From CAZZBK01 sp964652155 (GTDB lineage: Bacteria; Planctomycetota; Planctomycetia; Pirellulales; PNKZ01), in assembly GCA_964652155.1 (NCBI GenBank), contig CAZZBK010000080.1, positions 1 to 28,027 of the forward strand: DNA of 28,027 bases. Reading direction: 5' to 3'. The position numbers were made by a program, and so were the translations under genes. Under the pieces are notes generated by a model. That model saw only the letters and a program-made list of their open reading frames with translations. It was not told the DNA's origin and searched no databases. Positions 7,336-15,290 of the stretch are shown one piece after another. How positions within the stretch are numbered: position 1 is the first letter of the stretch; every line of letters starts with the position of its first letter.

Positions 7336-9510
7336 CTACTTAATGAACAGCACTTCGGAGTACTTGGGCAGCGGCCAAGCGTCGTCGGCCAAGATGCCTT
7401 CGAGCTTGTCAGCGACGGCGCGGACGCCGGCCATTGCCGGAATCACGCTGTCGCGATAGTGCTTGGCGTGCGAGAGCAGGTCACCGCTCGCCTTGTGATC
7501 GAGCGAGTGTTCGAGCTTGGCGATTGCGTTTTCCAAGTCGGCCACCAGCGCGGTGAGCGTGTCCAGAGTGCCGAGGTGCGGATTCTTGCCGATCGTCTTC
7601 AGCGAAGCGGCGATGGCGGCCAACTCGCCTTGGTAGCGATAGGCGGCGGGGAGAATCAACGTCTGGGCAATGTTCAGGCACGCCAAGCTCTCGGTGTTCA
7701 CGTCCTTGCAGTACCGCTCGGTATAAATGTCGAAGCGGCTGTGAATTTCGCGCTCGCTGAGCACGTCGTACTTGCCAAACAACTCGATGGCCTTGGCCGA
7801 CTTCAGCGAGGGGAGCGAATCGACGGTGTTCTTCAGGTTGGGCAGGCCGCGCTTGGCGGCTTCGGCATGCCACTCTTCGCTGTAACCGTCGCCGTTGAAG
7901 ATCACCGCCTTGTGATCTTTCATGATCTTTTGCAGCAACGTCTGGATCGCTCCATTGAGCTTGCCGCAATCGCCTCCGGTGGCCTTCTCCAACTCAGTGG
8001 CAATGTAGTCCAAGCTCTCGGCAACGATGGTGTTGAGCACCACGAGCGGACCGGCAATCGACTGGCTGGAGCCAACGGCACGGAACTCGAACTTGTTGCC
8101 GGTGAAGGCAAAGGGGCTGGTGCGATTGCGGTCGCCGGCGTGCTTGGGGAGCGGCGGCAGAATGTCGACCCCCACGGTCAGCGTGCCCGCCTGCTTCGAG
8201 GTGCTCGCGCCCCCCTTTTCGATCTGCTCAAAAACGTCGGCCAATTGGTCGCCGAGGAAGATCGAGATGATCGCCGGCGGGGCTTCGTTCGCGCCCAGGC
8301 GATGATCGTTGCCGCTGAACGCGACGGCGACCCGCAGCAACTCGGCGTGACGATGCACGGCGCGAATGACCGCGGCACAAAACACGAGAAACTGAGCGTT
8401 GTCGTGCGGCGTGTCGCCCGGCTCGAGCAGGTTGAACTTCTCGTTGCCCAGCGACCAGTTCACGTGCTTGCCCGAGCCGTTGATGCCGGCAAAGGGCTTT
8501 TCGTGCAGCAGGCAGGCCATGCCGTACTTTTGCGCCACGCGGCAGAGCGTCTGCATGATCGTCTGCTGATGGTCGGTCGCAACGTTGGCGTTCTCGTAGA
8601 CCGGGGCGAGTTCGTACTGCGCTGGGGCCACTTCGTTGTGGCGTGTCTTGACCGGCACGCCCAACTTGTACAACTCATGTTCCGATTCGAGCATGCAGGC
8701 CAGCACGCGCTCCGGAATCGCGCCGAAGTATTGATCCTCGAACTCTTGTCCCTTGGGGGGCTTGGCGCCAAACAGCGTGCGACCCGTGGCGATCAGGTCG
8801 GGCCGGGCGAAGTAAAAGTTGCGGTCGATCAGGAAGTATTCCTGCTCGGGTCCTGCCGTGGCGAAAATCGTGCCCGGGTCCCTGTGGCCGAACAGCTTGA
8901 GGATGCGTTGGGCTTGCTTGTTGAGGGCTTGCATCGAGCGCAACAGCGGGGTCTTCTTGTCGAGCGCTTCGCCTGTCCACGAGCAGAACGCGGTCGGAAT
9001 GCAGAGCGTCGTGCCGTTGGGGTTTTCGAGAATGTAGGCCGGGCTCGACGGGTCCCAGGCCGTGTAGCCGCGGGCCTCGAACGTGGCGCGGATGCCACCG
9101 CTCGGGAAGCTCGAGGCGTCGGGCTCACCCTGGATCAGCTCTTTACCGCTGAACTCGGCAACCGCTTTGCCGTCGGCCGTCGGGCTCAAGAAGCTGTCGT
9201 GCTTCTCGGCGGTCGATCCGGTGAGCGGATAAAAGACGTGCGCGTAATGCGTGGCCCCCTTGTCGATCGCCCATTCTTTCATGGCCAGCGCGACGGCGTC
9301 GGCCACGTTGGGGTCGAGCTTGGCACCCGTGCGGATCGTGGCCGTCAGCGCCTTGAAGACGTTTTTCGGCAGCCGCTCCTTCATCGTGTCGTGATTGAAG
9401 ACATTCGAGCCGAAGATTTTTTCCGTCGGCTTGTCATGGAAATTGAAGTTGGTCGGCTGCGGCTTGTAATTCGTCACCGCGGCGATGGCGGCCTGGCGTG
9501 CAGTACTCAC
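7336..9510 (-). CDS. glnN: glutamine synthetase type III
   Basis: A 724-residue protein of the long GSIII class, well above the roughly 470 residues of type I and 350 of type II. It makes glutamine from glutamate, ammonia and ATP in the cytoplasm. Visible family signatures are IFGSNVFN near residue 33, AGPEQEYFLID around 218-228 (metal/glutamate site), INGSGKHVNWS around 339-349, and GNDHRLGANEAPPAI from about 397. A long C-terminal extension specific to GSIII follows. The start is GTG at 9508-9510, supported by GAGGAG eight bases upstream; no in-frame ATG is available nearby. The gene forms its own unit, with a terminator downstream and a candidate sigma-54 promoter upstream, fitting control by nitrogen status. 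The long open frame on the opposite strand is a composition shadow. Confidence 0.96.
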   Translation of the reverse strand: MSTARQAAIAAVTNYKPQPTNFNFHDKPTEKIFGSNVFNHDTMKERLPKNVFKALTATIRTGAKLDPNVADAVALAMKEWAIDKGATHYAHVFYPLTGSTAEKHDSFLSPTADGKAVAEFSGKELIQGEPDASSFPSGGIRATFEARGYTAWDPSSPAYILENPNGTTLCIPTAFCSWTGEALDKKTPLLRSMQALNKQAQRILKLFGHRDPGTIFATAGPEQEYFLIDRNFYFARPDLIATGRTLFGAKPPKGQEFEDQYFGAIPERVLACMLESEHELYKLGVPVKTRHNEVAPAQYELAPVYENANVATDHQQTIMQTLCRVAQKYGMACLLHEKPFAGINGSGKHVNWSLGNEKFNLLEPGDTPHDNAQFLVFCAAVIRAVHRHAELLRVAVAFSGNDHRLGANEAPPAIISIFLGDQLADVFEQIEKGGASTSKQAGTLTVGVDILPPLPKHAGDRNRTSPFAFTGNKFEFRAVGSSQSIAGPLVVLNTIVAESLDYIATELEKATGGDCGKLNGAIQTLLQKIMKDHKAVIFNGDGYSEEWHAEAAKRGLPNLKNTVDSLPSLKSAKAIELFGKYDVLSEREIHSRFDIYTERYCKDVNTESLACLNIAQTLILPAAYRYQGELAAIAASLKTIGKNPHLGTLDTLTALVADLENAIAKLEHSLDHKASGDLLSHAKHYRDSVIPAMAGVRAVADKLEGILADDAWPLPKYSEVLFIK

Positions 9511-9582
9511 GTCGATGTCTCCTCAGTCGGGAACAAAAAAATAGGGGCGTGCGCGTTTCAAACAAACGCATCTAGGCCGATT

Positions 9583-9598
9583 TGCAAATCAAGTGCCG
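9583..9598 (-). promoter_or_regulatory. candidate sigma-54 promoter of glutamine synthetase
   Basis: On the minus strand the sequence reads CGGCAC, five bases, then TTGCA. This keeps the invariant GG (-24) and GC (-12) ten bases apart and differs from TGGCAC-N5-TTGCA only at the first base. The transcription start would be near 9572, leaving a leader of about 62 bases before the GTG codon. Sigma-54 control of glutamine synthetase is common in bacteria, which raises confidence; rpoN itself is not in the window. Confidence 0.65.
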
Positions 9599-9638
9599 AA
9601 GCTAGCGGCTGATTTGAGCCAAGGTTGCAACACATGCG

Positions 9639-9659
9639 GAGCGTGTAACTTACACGCTC
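9639..9659. promoter_or_regulatory. 21-base perfect palindrome, possible activator site
   Basis: GAGCGTGTAA, a central C, then TTACACGCTC form a perfect 10+1+10 palindrome. Its centre is about 52 bases upstream of the -24 element of the sigma-54-type promoter and about 77 upstream of the predicted start, a range where enhancer-binding activators can act. It does not match the NtrC consensus. A competing weaker pairing (CGGAGC at 9637 with GCTCCG near 9667) also exists. Confidence 0.5.
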
Positions 9660-9903
9660 AATACGGCTCCGAGGAGGGGGTGGTCGCCGAATTTGTGTTT
9701 GCCCGGTTGTCAGGCGAGCGCTGCCGACGATCTAGGCTGGAACAACCGCACGCGACCTCCCCGGCGAGAATGTCGAGAGACATCAAATCGCCCGCTGTAT
9801 CACGAATTCAAAACCGAAGTATTAACGGCTCGAATTCAATGCCCCGGCGATACCTGGCCGATTCGCAGCAGAATCTCGGGACCGGCGAGCCGTTGGAGCG
9901 CGG

Positions 9904-10680
9904 TCAACGTCGGGCGAGCAGGCGCTCGATCGCGATCCGCAATAGGAACAATGGATTGCCGAGCAGATAGCGGCGCCATTTATGCGGCTGCTTGCCGAGG
10001 ATGTCGAGCCATTCCAGCCCCAGCTTGCGCATCCAGAGCGGGGCGCGGATCAACTCGCCCGCCCAACGATCGACCAAGGCCCCCACCCCCGCGCACAACC
10101 GCGCCTTGATCTGCTCGCGATGCTGGTCGATCCACAGTTCTTGCAACGGGTTGCCCATCGCCACCAACAGCAGGTGCGGTTCGACTTGATTGATCTCGTC
10201 GATGACCGCCGGCGTGTTGTTCGCATTCAAGAAGCCATGATGAAAACCGGCGCATTCCCAGTGCGGAAACATTTGTTGGGCTGCCTCGGCCGCGCGGGCG
10301 ACATGGTCCGCGGTCGACCCTAGCAAGTAGTAGCGATAACCGTGTCCAGAGCGATGCATGAGCAACCGCGGAATGAGGTCGGTGCCGTTGAGGTTGTCTT
10401 TGATCGCAATGCCTTGCAGCTTGGCTGCCCAACGCACGCCGGTGCCGTCGCCCAAGACAAAGTCGGCCCGATTGAGCGCGTCGCGGTAAGCCGCATTTTC
10501 CGAAGCCGTGTTTAAGGTGTGCGCGTTGACAAAGTATAAGCTCCGCGCGTGCGGCTGCGGCTCATCGAGCACTTCGCTCAACAGGCGGAGCGCCTCGAAC
10601 GTCGTCAGGTCGTAGAGATTGACGCCCAATATCTTGAGCTGATCGAGTGGGTTCTGCTCGATCGGGGCGGGGGCATTCAT
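9904..10680 (-). CDS. WecG/TagA/CpsF family glycosyltransferase
   Basis: A 258-residue GT26-family enzyme of typical length. Family blocks are in order: NLYDLTTFEA (21-30), VNAHTLNTASEN (51-62), LGDGTGVRWA (76-85, with the probable catalytic Asp), GTDLIP (99-104), YYLLGS (117-122) and GNPLQELWI near 176. Members transfer a sugar, often N-acetylmannosaminuronic acid or N-acetylmannosamine, to a lipid-linked intermediate at the inner face of the membrane during polysaccharide assembly. Its ATG follows directly after the TAA of the GT4 gene (TAAATGA), so translation is probably coupled. It is the last gene of the unit starting with the Wzz-like protein. The exact donor and acceptor cannot be read from the sequence. 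Confidence 0.92.
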   Translation of the reverse strand: MNAPAPIEQNPLDQLKILGVNLYDLTTFEALRLLSEVLDEPQPHARSLYFVNAHTLNTASENAAYRDALNRADFVLGDGTGVRWAAKLQGIAIKDNLNGTDLIPRLLMHRSGHGYRYYLLGSTADHVARAAEAAQQMFPHWECAGFHHGFLNANNTPAVIDEINQVEPHLLLVAMGNPLQELWIDQHREQIKARLCAGVGALVDRWAGELIRAPLWMRKLGLEWLDILGKQPHKWRRYLLGNPLFLLRIAIERLLARR

Positions 10681-11889
10681 TTAGCTCGGCTCCACAATCG
10701 TGTTCGACGAACGGTGTAACACACGGTCATAAATCCTGGCCAACCGCTCGGCCATGCGTCGGGCCGAAAACTGTTCGGCATGCCGTTGATGCGCCGTCTC
10801 GCGCAGCCGCGACCACGAGCATCCCCCATCGATCACGTGGCGAATGGCCGCGGATAAACTCGCCGCGTCGTTGGCGTCGGCCAGCACGCCGTCGATCTGG
10901 TCGCGAATGATCTCGGGCACCCCTTCGACGCGCGTGGCGGCGACGGGCACGCCGGCCGCCATCGCTTCGAGGATGACCATCGGCATCCCCTCGCCGAACA
11001 GGCTGGGCAACACGAACAAGTCCATCGCTTGGAGTTCCGGCGTGACATCGCGGCGAAAGCCGCGCCACTCGATCCGCGACGCGAGTTGCAACCGCTCGAC
11101 GCGCGCCATGATTTCTCGTCGATAGGCTTCGGTCTCGAACGTGCCGACGGCCCGCAATTGCATATCGCAACCGGCCGTTACGAGCCGTGCCATCGCGTCG
11201 AGCAGCACCTCCAAACCCTTGCGAGGCCGGAACAGTGCGACGGTCCCCAGCGTCCACAGGGGGCCAGGCACTTGCCGCTCGACGAGTGGGCCAACCGCCG
11301 GCACGCCGTTGGTGACCACCTGCAAATGCTCGGTCGGAAAGCCGGCCGTCTGTGCGTAGTTGGCCAGGCTTTGCGAGACGCTCACCAGCGCCGCGGCGCG
11401 ACGCAAGGCCAATCGCTCGACGAGCGCGTTGATCCGGTTGTTCCAGTAACGCGTCGTGTCGCGCGCGGCCGGGCTGTGTAGGTGATGCACCAGCGGAACC
11501 CCCGCGAGCTTCGCGGCCAGCGAGCCGATGAGCGCCGATCGGGCCGTATGCGAGTGGACCAACTCGTAGCCCTCGTCGCGAATGACGCGCGCCAGGTGCC
11601 AGGCTGGCCGCAGGTCGAACTTATGCCGCATCGTGGCCGCGTACAGCGGTGCTTGCTGCGCCGCGCGTGCCGCCGCGAACTTATCGAGCCGCGTGCAGGC
11701 AAATCCCACCGCGTAACCAAACTCGGGCAACTGGAGCGCGAGCAGGTCTTGCACTCGTTCCGCGCCCGCGTAGTGTTCGCCGTTAATCACGTGCAACACG
11801 CGACACAACTTCACCCTGGGCGCAACGACCAGTGGAGCCGCACCCTCGGTCGACGATGTGAATTCCAGAAATTCAAGTTCTGACGACAT
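10681..11889 (-). CDS. GT4-type glycosyltransferase (group 1)
   Basis: A 402-residue GT-B retaining glycosyltransferase. The N-terminal domain opens with VLHVINGEHYAGAERV (31-46), a typical glycine-rich acceptor-side loop, and VHSHTARSAL (111-120). The C-terminal domain has LFRPRKGLEVLLDAM and the E-x7-E signature FGEGMPMVILEAMAAG (E300 and E308), which binds the nucleotide sugar. It should add a sugar to a growing glycan at the cytoplasmic side of the membrane. It starts 16 bases after the stop of the Wzz-like gene and ends directly against the WecG-like gene, so the three are very likely one transcript. Donor sugar unknown. Confidence 0.93.
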   Translation of the reverse strand: MSSELEFLEFTSSTEGAAPLVVAPRVKLCRVLHVINGEHYAGAERVQDLLALQLPEFGYAVGFACTRLDKFAAARAAQQAPLYAATMRHKFDLRPAWHLARVIRDEGYELVHSHTARSALIGSLAAKLAGVPLVHHLHSPAARDTTRYWNNRINALVERLALRRAAALVSVSQSLANYAQTAGFPTEHLQVVTNGVPAVGPLVERQVPGPLWTLGTVALFRPRKGLEVLLDAMARLVTAGCDMQLRAVGTFETEAYRREIMARVERLQLASRIEWRGFRRDVTPELQAMDLFVLPSLFGEGMPMVILEAMAAGVPVAATRVEGVPEIIRDQIDGVLADANDAASLSAAIRHVIDGGCSWSRLRETAHQRHAEQFSARRMAERLARIYDRVLHRSSNTIVEPS

Positions 11890-11905
11890 GCTGTATCACT
11901 CGGTG

Positions 11906-13405
11906 TCACGTCGACGAAGCCGGTGGTGTCGCGGTGCTCCAGCGCACCCGTTGCGACAGACTCGCCACACGATCGAACATTTTCTTCCACGATCCTCGCT
12001 CCTCGGCGCTCGGCGCGTCTGCCGCAGGAGCCGAGCGGAGCGGCAAATCAGCCGGACGCTCGACACACGCGACCGGTTCGACCGACGTCGTTTGCACGCT
12101 GAGCACGAGCCAGCCCACGCCGCAGACGAGCCCACCGACCACGCCCAGCAGGGCAATCGTCGAGCGGCCAGGCCCCACGGGCTTCGAGCCGGTATCGCTT
12201 TGATCGATGCGAGTCATCAGGCTCACGCTCTCGGCGCTCGACAGCATCGCGCGGCCGTCGACGAGCTTCGTCTGCGCACCGTTCCAGGTGCGCGTGCGTT
12301 GCTCGACATCGGACACAAGCTGCCCGTACTCGGCCCGCAGTTCGGCCAGTCGTTCGAGCCGCTCGCGCATGCGAGGAATTTGTTGCGAGAGCCGCTCGAC
12401 CCGGTTTTGGGCGAGTTGCCAGTCGGTCGAGACCGCCCGGATCGCCGCCGATAACTCGCGACCAAAATGACTGACAATTTGCCGCTCGGAGAATATCGCT
12501 GACTGCACGTCAGGATGCACGTCGGTCTTGACCCCTTGCAGCGCGGCGCGACGCAGTCGCGCGTCGAGCAGTTGCTCGTTGAGCCGACGCAATTGCGAAA
12601 AGGCTTGCGAGGCGTCGCCGGGCAACGTGAGTTGCTGCTCGGGGTCCCCCTGGGCCGCGATCAACTGCGCGTGCCACGCGCCTAGCCGTTGTTCTTCGAG
12701 CGTCGCCTGACGCAGCTCCGACTCCAACTCGAGGGTCCGCCGCCGCAAATCGCTCTCGCCGCCGCCGCTCGACTGATACAGATTGCGAAGTTCGGACAGA
12801 TCGCCTCCGGCCAGGGCTTCGAAGTCGCCGAGCCGTTTGGTGGCGCGATTCAGATCGTCCCTGGCCGCCTCCTCGCTTTTTTGCAATTCGACGAGCATGC
12901 TCTGCGCGCGGCCGTTGCGGAGCTTGGCTAACCGCGCGTCGAGCTGCGTGCAGATGGCATCGCAGAGGGACAAGGCCCGCTGCCGATCCGCGTCGCGCAC
13001 CTTGAGATAAAACACCTCGGTCTTGCCGTACTCGGCCCCTTTGGGCGGCACGAGCTTGACCGCCTCGGCCAGATCGGTGACCGCTTCGTCTGTTGGACGA
13101 CGTGTGTCGACTTGAGCCAGTGCGTCGGCCAAGAGCGGTCGGCCGCGCGTGACTTCCAGGATGGTTTCGAGGAGCCCCTTCAGTTCGTCGCTGTGGCGAA
13201 ACTTGCCCGGGCCATCGTTGTTCGCCGCCGCCTCGTTACGAACCATCAGTTGCTGCGTCGCTTCCCAGGAGTCGGTCCGCACCGCCGCGAACGCCCCCAC
13301 GGCTGCGGCAATGACCACCGCCGGCAGCAGCCAGCGCAGCGGATATTTGATCAACAGCCGTGCCACATCCAACGGATGGGCGAGCGATTCAGGTGAATGA
13401 CGCAC
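11906..13405 (-). CDS. Wzz-like polysaccharide chain-length/co-polymerase protein
   Basis: A 499-residue inner-membrane protein with the layout of polysaccharide co-polymerases: a short cytoplasmic start (HPLDVARLLIKYPLRW), a first membrane helix at about 25-42, a long helical periplasmic part rich in coiled coil (about 150-400), and a second membrane helix at about 413-435. Such proteins set chain length or help export of exopolysaccharide. The tail of some 60 residues after the second helix has no Walker motifs or tyrosine cluster, so this is not the fused BY-kinase type and no separate kinase gene is adjacent. The start is GTG, with AGGA ten bases upstream. It leads a three-gene unit with the two glycosyltransferases. 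Confidence 0.85.
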   Translation of the reverse strand: MRHSPESLAHPLDVARLLIKYPLRWLLPAVVIAAAVGAFAAVRTDSWEATQQLMVRNEAAANNDGPGKFRHSDELKGLLETILEVTRGRPLLADALAQVDTRRPTDEAVTDLAEAVKLVPPKGAEYGKTEVFYLKVRDADRQRALSLCDAICTQLDARLAKLRNGRAQSMLVELQKSEEAARDDLNRATKRLGDFEALAGGDLSELRNLYQSSGGGESDLRRRTLELESELRQATLEEQRLGAWHAQLIAAQGDPEQQLTLPGDASQAFSQLRRLNEQLLDARLRRAALQGVKTDVHPDVQSAIFSERQIVSHFGRELSAAIRAVSTDWQLAQNRVERLSQQIPRMRERLERLAELRAEYGQLVSDVEQRTRTWNGAQTKLVDGRAMLSSAESVSLMTRIDQSDTGSKPVGPGRSTIALLGVVGGLVCGVGWLVLSVQTTSVEPVACVERPADLPLRSAPAADAPSAEERGSWKKMFDRVASLSQRVRWSTATPPASST

Positions 13406-13599
13406 GCTACGATCGTCCTGGTTCGAGAGACTTTAGGGGACTCTCAAACATAGGACGCAGTTCTTGCGCGAGCGTCGCTTGGGCCGCGAGCGGTGGCGGG
13501 TTGGTTGTAGCGGCTGTAGCGAAGGAAGCTGGTGGAGGGGTGGAGGGGTGCGCTATCGGGTCAGCGCCACCTCCTCTGCTCCTCTGCTTGCTAGCCCCT

Positions 13600-13989
13600 T
13601 CACGCCAGCGGCGAGCGATGAAAGTGCACGTGCTTCCAGGCTCCGCCTTGCTTTTGCCAGACGCGCGTTTCCTCGACGTGGACTGTCACCGGAGCGCCAT
13701 CGGCGGAGAGCTTTTGGACCAGCCGCACGTAGCTGACCACGGCCGCGTTGCTCCCCAGCATCCGCACATGCGGCGAGGCCATCGTGACGTTCCAGGGGCC
13801 CTTGCCTCCGCCCAAATCAAAGTAGAACTTGTGAAACGGCATCCCCTCGGCCAAATGACCGCGGGCCTCAGGCTCGAAACAGGTAATCGTCGGATCGCAC
13901 AATTGCTCGTAGGTCGTCCAGTCGCCCCCCACGATCGAGTTGAGCAACTGCTGGTTCACGTCGAGCACTTCTTTTTCAGTGGATGTCAT
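13600..13989 (-). CDS. stand-alone CaMKII association-domain-like (SnoaL/NTF2-fold) protein
   Basis: A 129-residue single-domain protein. It strongly resembles the C-terminal hub domain of animal Ca2+/calmodulin-dependent kinase II: CDPTITCFEPEARGHLAEGM (31-50), FHKFYF (52-57), SPHVRMLG (72-79), VEETRVWQKQGGAWKHVHFH (105-124, followed by RS). In the kinase this domain forms 12-14-subunit rings. Bacterial relatives belong to the NTF2/SnoaL-like fold and are often annotated DUF4440 or SgcJ-like; their role is unclear. No kinase domain is fused or adjacent. The ATG at 13987-13989 has no strong ribosome-binding site. It begins 46 bases after the thyX stop and may share its transcript. Assignment to the family is firm; function is not. 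Confidence 0.88.
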   Translation of the reverse strand: MTSTEKEVLDVNQQLLNSIVGGDWTTYEQLCDPTITCFEPEARGHLAEGMPFHKFYFDLGGGKGPWNVTMASPHVRMLGSNAAVVSYVRLVQKLSADGAPVTVHVEETRVWQKQGGAWKHVHFHRSPLA

Positions 13990-14035
13990 GGTGTCGGGGT
14001 AGGGGCTGTGGGGTGAGTCAAATCAAGAGCAAGAG

Positions 14036-14956
14036 TTACTGAACCGGTTGGGTCTCGGTCCGGAGCAGGCCGAGCCGGGCGAGCTTCGTGCGGCACTCGT
14101 CACGCTCGCGGCTCCGCTTTTGCTCGACCCAACTGGGGTCCTGCACGGCGAGGAAGTCCTCTTCGGTGGCCGGCACGCGCAGCGTCTCGGCCATCCGCGC
14201 GGTCAAGCGTTGCACGACGCCTTTGTCGAGCCGTGTCAGAAACATCCCCTGCGCGCGGTAGTCGACGAACGCTTCCCAGACGAGTGGAAACATCGGTTGC
14301 AGAATCTGCTCGCCAATCGTCCGCGCGTATTGGCGAATCTCCCACTGCGCGTGTTCGTCCATGCGAAGCGCGAGGAAGTGCAGCAGGTTATGCAGATCGA
14401 TCTTCCAGTAGGCCTCGGTGTAAGTGGCCAGCGGCAAGTCTTTGCGAGCCTGTTCGCGGGCCACGCCCATCTCGATCCGCCGCTCATAAATTCGCCGTGT
14501 CTCTTTGTGCAAATACTGCTCGTCGGCGGTCATCTCGGCGCCCAACTGCGCGTCGAGCATGCCGCCGCTGCCCTGACGATTGGTCGTCGCCTGGCTGCGC
14601 CATTCTTCGGCGGGCGTGCTCTGCGCCGAGTCGATGGCCAGCGAGTACCGCGTGCTGTACTCGTTCACGTTGGCCGTGCGGTGCCGAATCCACTGGCGCC
14701 ACGTGTCCATCGGCACGCGGACGAGAAACTTCAGCTCGGCCATCTCAAAGGGGGTCGTGTGACGATGCCGCAGGAGGTAGCGGATCAGCGAGCGATCATC
14801 GGACACTTTGCGTGTCCCTTCGCCGTAGCTCACACGCGCCGCCTGCACGACCGCCGCGTCGTCGCCCATGCAGTCGACCAAGCAGACGAAGCCGTCGTCG
14901 AGGACCGGGAACTTTTGCCAGCGAAGCTGTTCGAGTTGTTGCGCGTTGGTGGTCAT
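14036..14956 (-). CDS. thyX: FAD-dependent thymidylate synthase ThyX
   Basis: A 306-residue flavin-dependent thymidylate synthase, which makes dTMP from dUMP using methylene-tetrahydrofolate and reduced FAD in the cytoplasm. The ThyX signature RHR-x7-S is present as RHRTANVNEYS (residues 91-101). The second histidine-rich block RHRHTTPFE (63-71) and the later HNLLHFLALRMDEHAQWEIR-type region that contacts FAD and substrate are also intact. The protein is somewhat longer than the shortest bacterial ThyX forms (about 220-250) because of a C-terminal extension. It is encoded just upstream of the CaMKII-hub-like gene in the same direction. No thyA is visible in the window. Confidence 0.96.
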   Translation of the reverse strand: MTTNAQQLEQLRWQKFPVLDDGFVCLVDCMGDDAAVVQAARVSYGEGTRKVSDDRSLIRYLLRHRHTTPFEMAELKFLVRVPMDTWRQWIRHRTANVNEYSTRYSLAIDSAQSTPAEEWRSQATTNRQGSGGMLDAQLGAEMTADEQYLHKETRRIYERRIEMGVAREQARKDLPLATYTEAYWKIDLHNLLHFLALRMDEHAQWEIRQYARTIGEQILQPMFPLVWEAFVDYRAQGMFLTRLDKGVVQRLTARMAETLRVPATEEDFLAVQDPSWVEQKRSRERDECRTKLARLGLLRTETQPVQ

Positions 14957-15290
14957 CCGTGCCTACAGTCTGTTGGGCCGAGAAGGCGATCGAACGGAAA
15001 ATCGAAAGTCCGAATTGTAACCAGTTATTGAGTCCGCGTGAGGGGGCAAGCTCATGATCCGAGTCGAGGGTGTGAGCCCCGGGATAACGTCGCGTAATGA
15101 CGGGGCGTGCTTATCCGGGGACTCATGCCCCCGGCTCGGTGTTACGCTGTAAGTCAATGCGGTTAGGCATGTTAGTGTCGATACCGGGTGCGACAATTAT
15201 GCGCCACTCAGATTTCCATCGGTCGATCCAGATGATACACTAACCGTCATTCCTGTCCGATCCGTTGGCCTGCTCTCCATCCAGCCTGCC
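14957..15290. other. divergent intergenic region with an imperfect palindrome
   Basis: About 330 bases between the divergent thyX and DUF1549 genes, which must hold both promoters. I see no convincing promoter pair. The middle part holds the imperfect palindrome listed separately (15064-15138); no credible reading frame was found. Confidence 0.5.
15064..15138. repeat. imperfect inverted repeat, REP-like
   Basis: GTGAGCCCCGGGATAA (15072-15087) pairs imperfectly with TTATCCGGGGACTCA (15111-15125). Outer bases CGAG and CTCG and inner CGTC/GACG (15088-15091 with 15099-15102) extend the structure. The GC-rich arms resemble intergenic REP-type elements, but a single copy in the window cannot prove dispersal. 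Confidence 0.5.

Larger units (their letters stand above)
9511..9903. other. control region between wecG-like gene and glutamine synthetase
   Basis: About 390 bases without a gene. The half near glutamine synthetase carries the sigma-54-type promoter and the 21-base palindrome listed separately. In the rest I see a short repeat pair (CGGCTCG and CGAGCCG far apart) but no clear terminator for the upstream glycosyltransferase and no credible reading frame. Confidence 0.6.

Noticed and set aside
7285..9612. Long open frame on the + strand opposite glutamine synthetase
   Set aside because: It is fully antisense to an intact, motif-rich GSIII gene. Its composition (Val-, Arg- and Leu-rich, no domains) is what a GC-rich coding strand produces on its complement.
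13406..13599. Purine-rich repeat GGAGGGGTGGAGGGGTG as a regulatory element or terminator
   Set aside because: It is a short direct repeat with a loose pairing to CCACCTCCTC nearby and no T run; not enough to call a function.
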